From: an uncultured Lactobacillus sp.
GTDB lineage: Bacteria; Bacillota; Bacilli; Lactobacillales; Lactobacillaceae
DNA: 63,690 nucleotides
Assembly: GCF_948948975.1 (NCBI RefSeq)
Contig: NZ_CARBVX010000012.1
Coordinates: forward strand, 1-63,690
Direction of reading: 5' to 3'
The notes beneath the pieces were generated by a model. That model did no database searches. It saw only the letters and a list, made by a program, of their open reading frames with translations, and was not told the DNA's origin. A program made the position numbers and the translations under genes. Each line of letters starts with the position of its first letter. Within the stretch, counting starts at the first letter, position 1. Shown here piece by piece: positions 26,004-33,347 of this stretch.

Positions 26004-26739
26004 TTGCTACTTCTTCCTCCGGTAAGTTCTTTATGCAAGTAAGTAGGTACCCTTGTGGATACTGTTCACCGTAAATAACAGTCTTTTCAGCTGCTTCTTT
26101 AAGTTTTCGGGTATCTTTTCCATGAACTGCTCTAATCATCTTATTTATTTCAGAATCTGAAAATGTAATTATTGGTCTTCTCCATTCCTCAGCACAATGG
26201 TTAAGATAATTGATTAAGATTTCAATTACATTTTCATCTCTCTCCCTCTCTTCTTTAGAGAGAGATTTAGTAATTGTTTCTTTTCTTACTTGTTTATCTT
26301 GGTATTTATTTTGATTAGTATTTATTAGTGTTCGATTTTCCTGTTTAGGTTTTTCCAATTTAGGCTTTTCCTGTTTAGGTTTTTCCAATTTAGGCTTTTC
26401 CTGTTTAGGTTTTTCTAAATCAGGTTTCCCCTGTCTTAGAAAATCTAAATTAGGTGTCTCACTTAAGGTCCAAATGCTTTCTTTTACCTGGCCTTTACTT
26501 CTCTTTCTCTCTCGTTTTAAATAGCCATGTTTTTCAAGTTCAGCTAATCCACTCCTAAGACCAGAAATTCCATCAGAAGAATGTTTGACTACTTCTTTTT
26601 CGTAAAAATTCCATTCATCACTCTGTGACCATAGGTAAACAAACAATCCCTTAGCTTTCCAAGAGAGATTAGTGTCCTGAATGACATGATTATCTATAAC
26701 TGTGTAGGATTTTTCATATACTTTCTTGATCTTTGCCAT
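25993..26739 (-). CDS. Replication protein with winged-helix N-terminus (DnaD/replisome organiser type)
   Basis: The 248-residue protein begins with a winged helix-turn-helix (SYTVIDNHVIQDTNLSWKAK, GLFVYLWSQSDEWNFYEKEV, LRSGLAELEKHGYLKRERKR) typical of phage replication starters. Residues about 104-134 are a Lys/Glu/Pro repeat (EKPKQEKPKL units). The C-terminal part (IINYLNHCAEEW-like, then GYLLTCIKNLP) resembles the DnaD tail that loads helicase. The DNA of the repeat is four tandem 30-bp units, a likely origin. No helicase loader is seen nearby, so it may recruit host DnaI/DnaC. Confidence 0.65.
   Translation of the reverse strand: MAKIKKVYEKSYTVIDNHVIQDTNLSWKAKGLFVYLWSQSDEWNFYEKEVVKHSSDGISGLRSGLAELEKHGYLKRERKRSKGQVKESIWTLSETPNLDFLRQGKPDLEKPKQEKPKLEKPKQEKPKLEKPKQENRTLINTNQNKYQDKQVRKETITKSLSKEERERDENVIEILINYLNHCAEEWRRPIITFSDSEINKMIRAVHGKDTRKLKEAAEKTVIYGEQYPQGYLLTCIKNLPEEEVANEE
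26341..26460. repeat. Four tandem 30-bp repeats (iteron-like, candidate origin)
   Basis: Units begin CTGTTTAGGTTTTTC on the plus strand. Units at 26341-26370 and 26371-26400 are identical, the unit at 26401-26430 is close, and the one at 26431-26460 is diverged. They lie within the replication gene and encode its EKPKQ/EKPKL repeat. Phage origins often lie within the starter gene, so a role as binding iterons is plausible. Confidence 0.6.
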
Positions 26740-26750
26740 TCTGCATTCCC

Positions 26751-27554
26751 CTAAAATAGACTATCTGTAACAGGATCTGAATCTACTTCTACCTTCTTTT
26801 CATCAAACGGATCCTTTTTGACTTCTTCGGGTCGAGACTGCTGTATCTTATCAAGAGCAGCTTTCTTTGCTTTATCAGATTCTTTTGTTCCGGGGTGTTT
26901 CTTTTTAAAAATCTGTGCAATTTGATGGATAGCTTGCGCATCTTCTGGTGTATGGGATTCTTTAAACCAATCTTGGGCATCTTTGATACCGTCTCTTGCT
27001 TCTTGATACAAGTCGTACAAATTGGCTTGCACGCCATTGTAATATACTTGATAATTTTCAAGCTCTTGTTTAGTTAAAATTTTTGGTTCATAAATAATCT
27101 TTTGATCTTTAGCATCATTATCATCATCTGCAGCAATCCCAAAGGCACCACTAAGTGAATATCTTTTTGCATAACTGATAAGACTGGCGGTTGCTTGTGC
27201 ATCATATGCTTTACCGTTTTGAAAAACGATTTTATTTGTTTTTACAGTAAAGCCTGAGGCGTCAACTAAAAGTGTTTGGACGGTTACTGCAGTGTTAGTT
27301 GTTTGAATATCAAAGAAATAACTAAAAGTTACATTACCTTCTTTATCTGTAGCTTTTTTAATACCATCCATTACTGCTTTATCGATGTCTGCTAGATCAG
27401 CATACTTATAGTCATAGCTATAAGGTTTTCCTTGCTTATTTTTGCCTGAAACAGTAACATTATGTGTTCTTTTAGGCTGGCTAATATTAGCTTTAACTTG
27501 CGCATAATGCATTGCCCACTTAGCTCTGTCTTCTTCTTTTCCATAGATCTCCAT
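26751..27554 (-). CDS. erf: ERF-type single-strand annealing recombinase
   Basis: The 267-residue protein has the ERF core: an N-terminal helix, KYADLADIDKAVMDGIKKA, a strand with TVQTLLVDASGFTV, and the signature ATASLISYAKRYSLSGAFGI followed by the acidic ADDDNDAKD. ERF proteins form rings that pair complementary single strands and start phage recombination and concatemer formation. The C-terminal 100 residues are a charged, variable tail that often contacts a single-strand-binding protein. It lies one base from DUF1351, its usual neighbour. Confidence 0.88.
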   Translation of the reverse strand: MEIYGKEEDRAKWAMHYAQVKANISQPKRTHNVTVSGKNKQGKPYSYDYKYADLADIDKAVMDGIKKATDKEGNVTFSYFFDIQTTNTAVTVQTLLVDASGFTVKTNKIVFQNGKAYDAQATASLISYAKRYSLSGAFGIAADDDNDAKDQKIIYEPKILTKQELENYQVYYNGVQANLYDLYQEARDGIKDAQDWFKESHTPEDAQAIHQIAQIFKKKHPGTKESDKAKKAALDKIQQSRPEEVKKDPFDEKKVEVDSDPVTDSLF

Positions 27555-27555
27555 C

Positions 27556-28449
27556 TTAGTTCACCCTCTCATAGCTAATACCCCAATCGCGAATGAAATT
27601 AGATAGGGCTGTTAATTGTTCTGTAGTACCAGTAAGCTTAAGTGTGACGCTATGTACCTTATCAACTACTTCGCCTGTTTTAGCATCGACATACTTATCG
27701 CCATGTTGTTCAAGCGATTCTATAGCTTTCTTGCGATTTTCTTCTTGCTGTTTAGCCTGCTTAATTAAATAATCATGGTCATTATCCATTTGAGTTAGTA
27801 CGTCAGGCAGCGACTTATAATCAAGCATTTGAAGATATGGACTAGCAGTCATAGCAGGTTTAGTGTACTCATTAGCCTTAGTAGCAATAACTTGCTCAGC
27901 TTCTTTTCTAGCCTTTAGTCTTTCAGCAATTACTTCAAATTGTTGTCTAGCTTCTTCTTCAATAGTTCCCCAACTAGTGGTCTTGTTATCCCACTTTTCT
28001 TGGTAATCAAGCTCCTGTAAAGGCACATTATATTCAACTGCAATCTTACCCAGTTGCAATAAATTCTGCTGATGTTTGTCTTTTTTAGCTTTATCATCAA
28101 AAGACTTAATTCCTTCACTAATGTGATCAACAGCTACCTTAATTTTCAAATCAAGTGATTTAATTTGAGCAGTAAACTCATCAATAGGTTGACTAGCTTG
28201 TTGTGTAATTGATTTTCTTCGATCATTTAAGGCTTTCCGAATGCGATTTAGTTCTGCCCTAGTCTTTTTATCGTAAGGATACGATTTAGAAGTTACTACA
28301 TAGCTTTCCCAGCCTTTAGCTAAATCATCTACCTTAGCATTTAGTAGCTCGTACCCGGGAAAGTCTATTTCAGCCTTTTTAAAACTAATTGGAAAATTTT
28401 CATTTTCAAACGTAATCATGTCTTTTTTAGCTTCGTTAATCTTATTCAT
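27556..28449 (-). CDS. DUF1351 protein, recombination-associated
   Basis: The 297-residue protein is mostly coiled coil (KSYPYDKKTRAELNRIRKAL, NDRRKSITQQASQPIDEFTA) with a small C-terminal ACT-like strand-helix part (VHSVTLKLTGTTEQLTALSN). This is the DUF1351 family, nearly always coded before ERF or RecT genes in LAB phages. The role is unknown but is thought to be in DNA recombination. Confidence 0.8.
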   Translation of the reverse strand: MNKINEAKKDMITFENENFPISFKKAEIDFPGYELLNAKVDDLAKGWESYVVTSKSYPYDKKTRAELNRIRKALNDRRKSITQQASQPIDEFTAQIKSLDLKIKVAVDHISEGIKSFDDKAKKDKHQQNLLQLGKIAVEYNVPLQELDYQEKWDNKTTSWGTIEEEARQQFEVIAERLKARKEAEQVIATKANEYTKPAMTASPYLQMLDYKSLPDVLTQMDNDHDYLIKQAKQQEENRKKAIESLEQHGDKYVDAKTGEVVDKVHSVTLKLTGTTEQLTALSNFIRDWGISYERVN

Positions 28450-28485
28450 GTTATAATTCCTTTGGTTTTGTATTTTTTGTAGTCG

Positions 28486-28632
28486 TTAAACTGTTGGCGC
28501 AGTTAACGGCTTTTTTGTTGTCATTAAATCTGTCTCAAATTGCTTTTGATATTCATCATGTATAAGCGGTTGTCTTGTTTCTCTAGTGAAGAAAGCATTA
28601 CTGTTACTGATTAATCGTGTTTCTAGCGTCAT
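28486..28632 (-). CDS. Tiny hypothetical protein at the start of the recombination operon
   Basis: A 48-residue frame with a strong GAGGTGAGG site. It is basic and polar (MTLETRLISNSNAFFTRETR, later KKPLTAPTV) and has no family match. It ends 37 bases before DUF1351. The ribosome site is the main support. Confidence 0.5.
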   Translation of the reverse strand: MTLETRLISNSNAFFTRETRQPLIHDEYQKQFETDLMTTKKPLTAPTV

Positions 28633-28661
28633 CTACCTCACCTCTTTTCAAGTCTGACTAT

Positions 28662-28670
28662 TGTTATAAT
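28662..28670 (+). promoter_or_regulatory. Extended -10 promoter for the plus-strand gene at 28696
   Basis: TGTTATAAT is a full extended -10 (TGn plus TATAAT). No good -35 is seen. It lies about 26 bases before the ATG and is the likely start of an independent plus-strand transcript. Confidence 0.5.
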
Positions 28671-28695
28671 TAATTCCAAGAAAGGAGGATTAATT

Positions 28696-28971
28696 ATGCA
28701 TAAGTACCTTGTAACGTTTGATTATGAAGTTGCACCCACTAATCAACCGTTGGCAGTAGCTATTAGAACTAAACTAGAAAATTTACCTGATACAAAATGG
28801 TTTCAACATTTACCTACAGAAATCATTTTGATTAGTCCTTTAGACATAGATAAAATTTTTGACGAAATCCAATGTCTTGAAGATACAATCAGAGTTTCAA
28901 TTTCTGAATTTTCTAGTTTTAGAACCAATTCATCTAGAACTAATCTTTGGCTTCGCCAGAACAACGCTTAA
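28696..28971 (+). CDS. Plus-strand small protein, SinR/Cas2-like ferredoxin-fold candidate
   Basis: The 91-residue protein has an excellent ribosome site (AAAGGAGG) and its own promoter-like element, and it runs against all neighbouring early genes. HKYLVTFDY, DTKWFQHLPTEIILIS and IRVSISEFSSF make a strand-helix-strand-strand-helix-strand pattern like the small Cas2-like SinR proteins (KYxVxYD then T-x-W). The catalytic Asp pattern of true Cas2 is not evident and no cas genes or repeats are near. It could be a cargo gene. The fold call is inference. Confidence 0.55.
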   Translation: MHKYLVTFDYEVAPTNQPLAVAIRTKLENLPDTKWFQHLPTEIILISPLDIDKIFDEIQCLEDTIRVSISEFSSFRTNSSRTNLWLRQNNA

Positions 28972-29071
28972 TGTAGCTTTCATAAGCTGCAATATATTCT
29001 TCTCTAGATACAGGTTTTCCTTTAAAGCTCATCCCTTTAAATGGATCCCTGTATTTTTTGTTTTTAATCAT
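28940..29071 (-). CDS. Tiny basic protein
   Basis: A 43-residue frame (MIKNKKYRDPFKGMSFKGKP, later EEYIAAYESYIKRCSG). It has AAGGTG about 13 bases upstream, a loose fit, and its end overlaps the tail of the plus-strand gene by 32 bases. A conserved-looking helix at the C-terminus supports it, but it could be spurious. Confidence 0.4.
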   Translation of the reverse strand: MIKNKKYRDPFKGMSFKGKPVSREEYIAAYESYIKRCSGEAKD

Positions 29072-29089
29072 ATTTTTTCATCACCTTAC

Positions 29090-29239
29090 TTAAATATTTG
29101 GAAAAATCGCTGTGTACATCGTAAAAACAATTGCTACTAATGCAGTAATGAGTGTACTTAGTGTTAGAATTTCGGTTTCTCTAATTGTGAGTGCAGTACC
29201 CATAAATTCGTTAATTTTTTGATTAATCCATTTCCTCAT
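29090..29239 (-). CDS. Tiny single-pass membrane protein
   Basis: A 49-residue frame that starts in an ATGA overlap with the upstream DNA-binding gene. Residues about 26-45 (TLSTLITALVAIVFTMYTAI) form one membrane segment after a charged N-terminal half. Translational coupling supports it. The role is unknown. Confidence 0.55.
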   Translation of the reverse strand: MRKWINQKINEFMGTALTIRETEILTLSTLITALVAIVFTMYTAIFPNI

Positions 29240-29445
29240 AGTTTGTGATCCTCCATAAACTTTTGTAAGACATCCTTGTCATATAAGATTTGGCCATCAA
29301 TACTAATTGGCTTAAAATCAAACTTTTTCAGCCAAATTCTAAATGTAGATGGACTAACTCCTAAGAAGTTTGCTGATGCCGTCACGTTAAAATACTTCTG
29401 TTGAATAGCTCTTTCAATAACTCGTTCTGGGATTGCGATTTGCAT
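29236..29445 (-). CDS. Small helix-turn-helix DNA-binding protein
   Basis: The 69-residue protein has VTASANFLGVSPSTFRIWLK followed by ILYDKDVLQKFMED, the pattern of excisionase or MerR-like helix-turn-helix proteins. A strong AAGGAGATG site precedes it. It may be an early regulator or an excisionase-like directionality factor, but it lies far from the integrase, so excisionase is only one option. Confidence 0.65.
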   Translation of the reverse strand: MQIAIPERVIERAIQQKYFNVTASANFLGVSPSTFRIWLKKFDFKPISIDGQILYDKDVLQKFMEDHKL

Positions 29446-29460
29446 GAAATCATCTCCTTT

Positions 29461-29592
29461 TTAATGAATCAAAATACTTTCCTTACTAGCTCTATCTACT
29501 CCTTTTACAGCAAGATAAGTTTCTTGCTGAAGATGGATAAAACTTAGAATATCTTGAATTTCTTCCGGTTTACCTTCTAGTGTTAACTTCAT
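29461..29592 (-). CDS. Tiny hypothetical early protein
   Basis: A 43-residue frame (MKLTLEGKPEEIQDILSFIH) with GGAGATAAGG in front. It overlaps the end of the Cro-like gene by 23 bases. The strand-then-helix start is common in small phage proteins of unknown role. Confidence 0.5.
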   Translation of the reverse strand: MKLTLEGKPEEIQDILSFIHLQQETYLAVKGVDRASKESILIH

Positions 29593-29785
29593 CCTTATCT
29601 CCTCTCAATTCATCAAGACTAACTCCCAAAGCGTCAGCAATCTTACACATTGTCTTGAAAGTAGGTTCATAGTGCTTATATCGATAATTTCTAAGGTTTT
29701 CATAGTTAAGGCCTGATTTAATAGATAGACTCTTTAAGCTTATATTTTTAATTTGTAATACTTCTTCTACTCTTTGCCACGACAT
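29570..29785 (-). CDS. Cro-like XRE helix-turn-helix protein
   Basis: A 71-residue protein that is almost all helix-turn-helix (NISLKSLSIKSGLNYENLRN then YEPTFKTMCKIADALGVSLD). It lies at the start of the early operon proper, after the plus-strand DUF4145 gene. It is probably a repressor of early promoters, in addition to the Cro-like gene at 31806-32015. Confidence 0.7.
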   Translation of the reverse strand: MSWQRVEEVLQIKNISLKSLSIKSGLNYENLRNYRYKHYEPTFKTMCKIADALGVSLDELRGDKDEVNTRR

Positions 29786-29870
29786 ATTGTGGTTCCTTTC
29801 TAATTTTTGCGGTTAAAAGACTACATATTGTGTTACAATAACATTGTTATACAGAAAGAAGGATAATTAT

Positions 29871-30578
29871 ATGCAATATAGATCTCAAAAAATGAGCATG
29901 GGATATCCCAATTACTATCAATCAACTTATTTAATTCCAGATCTTTGCCCTGAATGCAGTCGTTCAAATAATCCAATTACAACAGTTGAAGGAACTAAAG
30001 GAACTTCAGATGGTCGTGTCTTTTTTTTGACTCATCGTTGTCCTAGTTGTAACCATGAGCATTATTCTTTACAGTTCATCAGTCCAGATCGTAGCGGTAA
30101 AGAAACTCAATTATGGGTTCTTTATCCTAGCAATACCCTCACTAACTTTTCAGAAAATCTAACCAAATTTTCTCCCCGTTTTATTGATCTTTACCATCAA
30201 GCAGAAACTGCTGAAAATAACGGAAATTTAGATCTCGCAGGTATGGGATATAGGGCTGCTGAAGAAGTTTTGATAAAAGATTTCGCTCTAGCTTTTTCTG
30301 GCGAATCCAAAGAAGATATCGCTAAGCTAAAGCTAAATGATGCAATCTCGCATTATTTCAAAGACGATGAGGCAAGCTTAATTTCTACTGATGTAGTTAG
30401 AATTAACGGAAATGATTTTACTCATTGGAATCGTCCAGCAAATTTTGATTTAAAGACTCAATTAGAACAAATTAAGCAATATTTAAAGATTTATATTGCA
30501 CGTGTTGACTATCACTTGATGATTAAAAATCCACCAGTAAGCCGCCGTACCAATCACACTTCCAAATCGAATAAGTGA
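29871..30578 (+). CDS. DUF4145-like protein with N-terminal zinc ribbon, plus-strand cargo
   Basis: The ATG at 29871 is preferred (235 residues), with AAGAAGGA at good spacing; a TTG at 29844 has none. CPEC and CPSC (DLCPECSRSN, HRCPSCNHEHYS) form a zinc ribbon. The second half (GNLDLAGMGYRAAEEVLIKD, LKLNDAISHYF, NDFTHWNRPANF) fits DUF4145, a helical domain found with restriction and defence genes. It is oriented against its neighbours and is thus likely expressed alone, perhaps in the lysogen. The exact role is unknown. Confidence 0.65.
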   Translation: MQYRSQKMSMGYPNYYQSTYLIPDLCPECSRSNNPITTVEGTKGTSDGRVFFLTHRCPSCNHEHYSLQFISPDRSGKETQLWVLYPSNTLTNFSENLTKFSPRFIDLYHQAETAENNGNLDLAGMGYRAAEEVLIKDFALAFSGESKEDIAKLKLNDAISHYFKDDEASLISTDVVRINGNDFTHWNRPANFDLKTQLEQIKQYLKIYIARVDYHLMIKNPPVSRRTNHTSKSNK

Positions 30579-30799
30579 TGTCCATCAAAGCTCCAGTATG
30601 AGGTAATAACTCGTACTGGATTTTCTTTTGTTCCTAATCCCTTTCGATATTTGATTTTTATAATTTTTTCAATTTGAAAATCAGCTATCACTTTTTCTTG
30701 TAGATTTGCAGCAGTTTCTACCTGTTGCTTAAGACTATTGTTTTCTTCAATCAGTCTTTGAAAAAGCTCTAATCTTTCCATTTTTGATTCTTTTTCCAT
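30554..30799 (-). CDS. Small hypothetical protein
   Basis: An 81-residue protein with an N-terminal coiled coil (LFQRLIEENNSLKQQVETAA) and a beta C-terminus (NPVRVITSYWSFDGHHLFDL). TAGGAG lies before the ATG. It overlaps the end of the plus-strand DUF4145 gene by 25 bases. Role unknown. Confidence 0.5.
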   Translation of the reverse strand: MEKESKMERLELFQRLIEENNSLKQQVETAANLQEKVIADFQIEKIIKIKYRKGLGTKENPVRVITSYWSFDGHHLFDLEV

Positions 30800-30888
30800 C
30801 TCTATCTCCTAAGCTTCTAAGCTGCTCAGCTTATTAACAAAATACTGTTATCCCCTACCTGTTACCTTAGGTGTCTTACTAATTGATG

Positions 30889-31004
30889 TGGAGCCGTTTG
30901 AAAGGTTAATAGTTGTCTCTTTGATCTTGAACAAACCAAGCTCCATTTATGATTGTTACTGACTGTTTTCCACCAGGGGTCTCCAAAATAAAGACCCCTT
31001 TTTT
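30889..31004 (+). other. Noncoding stretch with a plus-strand intrinsic terminator (possible small RNA)
   Basis: The 223-base gap has no convincing gene. AGGGGTC (30975-30981) pairs with GACCCCT (30993-30999) and six T follow on the plus strand. TGGAGC (30889-30894) can pair with GCTCCA (30940-30945). All genes on both sides nearest to it run minus, so the terminator has no obvious plus-strand client except the DUF4145 transcript or an unmarked RNA. Confidence 0.45.
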
Positions 31005-31022
31005 ATTTTCATGATTACGTCC

Positions 31023-31766
31023 CTATGCAATATCGTCACGTTCAATTAACGGCAGAATATTATTTTCTTTAAGCACATCGTAGATAAGTTTTCTTCCCTT
31101 CTGAGTCCAGTAAGTAGTTGTCTTGCTTCTGTCCTTGCCTAAATGATCTTTAAAAGTGAAAGCTTGACTTACTACATAGCCTTTGCCCATATAGACCTTG
31201 TAAAGAATCCATTGGCCATTAACTTTATGCTGAATACCAACTTGTTTTAGAAGTTTGTTGAAGCTTACTGCACCATAACCATAATCAGCGGCAATCTGCG
31301 TAATCGCTAATGCATCTGGCGTTCCTAAAATGATATCCAGGTAGCTAGCCTTCTTATTGCTTTCTTCAAGTTGAACAGTTAAATTCTTGTTTTCTAGTTT
31401 TAACTGAGTATTCTCATTTTGTAAGATTGCATATCCACGCTTAACTACTTCTTGTGGATCATTCCATTTACGCTCTACTTCGATTAAGTATTTACGATAT
31501 TGTTTGCCTTTTTCGGTTCTACTCATCAAGCAAAGCTGTTTAGCCATGTCGATTGTTAAAAAATAATCTTTAATTTGCTTTGTACCGCCATTCGGCATGT
31601 TTACACTTTGAGGTGTAAACACAAAATCAGTGTTTTCTTCAAAATCTTTAAAATTTTGTTTTACCCAATCCGTAAACTGTTTTTTAAGTCCTAAGCCTTT
31701 ATGCAAGTCTCTAGCGCTTAGTAATTGCTGATCGTTTTCTACTTTGATTGGTATTAAATCTTTCAT
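31023..31766 (-). CDS. Phage antirepressor (AntA-type N-terminus, KilA C-terminus)
   Basis: The 247-residue protein starts with an AntA/AntB domain (VENDQQLLSARDLHKGLGLK, TDWVKQNFKDFEENTDF, DYFLTIDMAKQLCLMS) and has a coiled-coil middle. It ends in the KilA-C/ANT domain (SFNKLLKQVGIQHKVNGQWI then TYWTQKGRKLIYDVL). Such proteins relieve repression during induction. It lies just after the Cro-like gene, the usual place in LAB prophages. Confidence 0.88.
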   Translation of the reverse strand: MKDLIPIKVENDQQLLSARDLHKGLGLKKQFTDWVKQNFKDFEENTDFVFTPQSVNMPNGGTKQIKDYFLTIDMAKQLCLMSRTEKGKQYRKYLIEVERKWNDPQEVVKRGYAILQNENTQLKLENKNLTVQLEESNKKASYLDIILGTPDALAITQIAADYGYGAVSFNKLLKQVGIQHKVNGQWILYKVYMGKGYVVSQAFTFKDHLGKDRSKTTTYWTQKGRKLIYDVLKENNILPLIERDDIA

Positions 31767-31805
31767 AAACTACCCTCTTTTTACTTCTTCTCAAAATGAA
31801 TAACT

Positions 31806-32015
31806 TTATTTTAAAAAAATAGACGGCGATAAATTTAAGGCCTTTGCAAAGGCAATTGCAAAATTTGCATCAAACTTTAATCGTCCATTTAAACGACTAC
31901 TTAGTGTTGTCTCACTAATGCCCATTTTATTGGCTACATAAGATTGTTTAATGCCATGCGTTTTTAAGTAATTCTTTGCGATTTTTTGTGCATCCTTTTC
32001 AATAACATTTACCAA
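31806..32015 (-). CDS. Cro-like repressor
   Basis: A TTG start at 32015 (69 residues) is chosen. AAAGGTGG lies upstream, and the longer frame from 32075 would read through the promoter (TTGACT at 32089-32084, TATTAT at 32067-32062). The helix-turn-helix is IKQSYVANKMGISETTLSSR followed by ANFAIAFAKALNLSPS. It faces the CI-like gene across an operator array, which is the classical switch layout. Confidence 0.75.
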   Translation of the reverse strand: MVNVIEKDAQKIAKNYLKTHGIKQSYVANKMGISETTLSSRLNGRLKFDANFAIAFAKALNLSPSIFLK

Positions 32016-32061
32016 GCTGTTCACCACCTTTCTCGTTTTGAATAACTTGATTACATACACT

Positions 32062-32158
32062 ATAATACTATTCATTTTGAGAAAGTCAACATTTTTCTTT
32101 TCTTTTTGAGAAAAAATATTTTCAAATTGAAAATATTTGTTTAAGATATACTCAAAAA
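32062..32158. promoter_or_regulatory. Lysis-lysogeny switch: divergent promoters and operators
   Basis: The Cro-side promoter (TTGACT-16-TATTAT) lies at 32089-32062 on the minus strand. A 21-bp perfect palindrome with half-site ATATTTTCAA lies at 32116-32136. TTTTTGAG (32103-32110) and CTCAAAAA (32151-32158) are exact inverted copies, and ATTCATTTTGAGA (32070-32082) recurs inverted at 31789-31801. TATACT near 32147 is a -10 for the CI side. These are likely CI/Cro binding sites. Confidence 0.65.
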
Positions 32159-32183
32159 GAGAAAAAGAAAGTGTATTAAAATC

Positions 32184-32558
32184 ATGAGTATTTTAAGTCA
32201 AAGAATTGAAAGTGAACGTAAACTAGCTGGGTGGACAAAAACAGAAACAGCTAAAAAAATGAACCTTCCTCTAACTACATATGCCAACTATGAATACGGT
32301 AATAGAGAACCTGATAGTGCCACTATAACTACAATGTCCACTCTCTTTGGAGTTTCAAATGATTATCTAATGGGAAAATCCAACAATCGAAATTCTTCAA
32401 GTGAAACACAAAAAAAAGATACTCGTTCTAATAAACTTAATTACGAAGATCTTGGTCTGCCCTATAAAGGAGTTATTTCGGAAGATTTGAACGATACTTT
32501 CCGCTTACTGGCCCAACAGTACGCAGAAAAACATAATCTTCCAAAAAAGGACCAATAG
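32184..32558 (+). CDS. CI-like prophage repressor
   Basis: A 124-residue protein with an N-terminal XRE helix-turn-helix (RKLAGWTKTETAKKMNLPLT, then EYGNREPDSATITTMSTLFG) and a short C-terminal tail without a LexA-like peptidase part. Repressors of this short kind are removed through the metallopeptidase coded next to them, not by RecA-driven self-cleavage. The gene is three bases from that peptidase. Confidence 0.85.
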   Translation: MSILSQRIESERKLAGWTKTETAKKMNLPLTTYANYEYGNREPDSATITTMSTLFGVSNDYLMGKSNNRNSSSETQKKDTRSNKLNYEDLGLPYKGVISEDLNDTFRLLAQQYAEKHNLPKKDQ

Positions 32559-32561
32559 CCC

Positions 32562-32984
32562 ATGTATCAGACACCAGAACAAAAAACAGCAGCTAGAAAT
32601 CAAGTAATTAGGTGGTTAATGAATTACGCTCTGGATCATCAGTACGGTGTTACTTTCTCTTACGCCGCAAAAAACGATGATCCTTCCGAAGCTTTCCCCG
32701 AGTATCGCACTGCCGTAATTAACGCTAACTGGAAAAATATAGATGAAATTCCTTTTATTATTGGTCATGAGTTGGGACATCTATTTCTAGGACACGAAAA
32801 AAGCGAATACCATTCTAGTTCGGTAAACAGTATTCGCTTAGAACGAGAAGCAAATGAGTTCAGTTTGTATCTTTTAACTGAATATTGCGACTTACACGAT
32901 ATTTACTTCTATAATATGTACACCTTCGCTCAAGCTTTCGGCATCCCTAGAGATTGCTACTATTTACTTGAGGAACAAGCTTGA
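32562..32984 (+). CDS. immA: ImmA/IrrE-like metallopeptidase
   Basis: The 140-residue protein has the zinc site HELGH (residues 69-73) and a downstream Glu (RLEREANEF), typical of the ImmA/IrrE family. In ICEBs1 and phages it cuts the adjacent repressor after DNA damage and so permits induction. Its location directly after the CI-like gene fits that function. Confidence 0.88.
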   Translation: MYQTPEQKTAARNQVIRWLMNYALDHQYGVTFSYAAKNDDPSEAFPEYRTAVINANWKNIDEIPFIIGHELGHLFLGHEKSEYHSSSVNSIRLEREANEFSLYLLTEYCDLHDIYFYNMYTFAQAFGIPRDCYYLLEEQA

Positions 32985-33004
32985 GTATTCAAAGAAAATC
33001 ATAG

Positions 33005-33202
33005 ATAAAGCAATTCTATTGCGGAGAAAGTAGTTCATCGCCTGTCGAAGTCAAAGCAACACAAACGGGAATCAAAATTCTTGCTGACTATTATTTCTAT
33101 GATGTGCCTAAAGAAGATTGGAATATAGATAATTTCATGCTTTATTATTGCATTCCATCTTCTTATAAAGACTGGGTCATAGAGTATCTAGCAGCAAAAT
33201 AG
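33005..33202 (+). pseudogene. Probable gene remnant after immA
   Basis: An open frame of about 65 codons reads like protein (KQFYCGESSSPVEVKATQTG, later NFMLYYCIPSSYKDWVIEYL) but has no ATG, GTG or TTG in frame near its start and follows an in-frame stop at 33002-33004. It may be the tail of a decayed gene. Its make-up is unlike chance sequence, but the call is weak. Confidence 0.35.
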
Positions 33203-33312
33203 ATTTTTTTATTTTGTAAAAAGGCAATCCAATCTGTCTAAAAATCACATTGATTTTAGCATGCACCATAAACGAGTATGTAAAGCTTTTCTTTAAAATA
33301 AGCTATTAATAT

Positions 33313-33341
33313 TTGACAATTGATATTTTTATATTTACCAT
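33313..33341 (+). promoter_or_regulatory. Promoter of the Abi-associated RNA
   Basis: TTGACA (33313-33318), a 17-base spacer, then TACCAT (33336-33341). The start would be about 33348, just before the structured RNA. No other strong promoter is seen before the Abi gene. Confidence 0.65.
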
Positions 33342-33347
33342 AGTGGT

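Noticed and set aside
26341..26460. CRISPR-like array
   Set aside because: Units are adjacent without spacers and lie in a coding gene; no cas genes are near.
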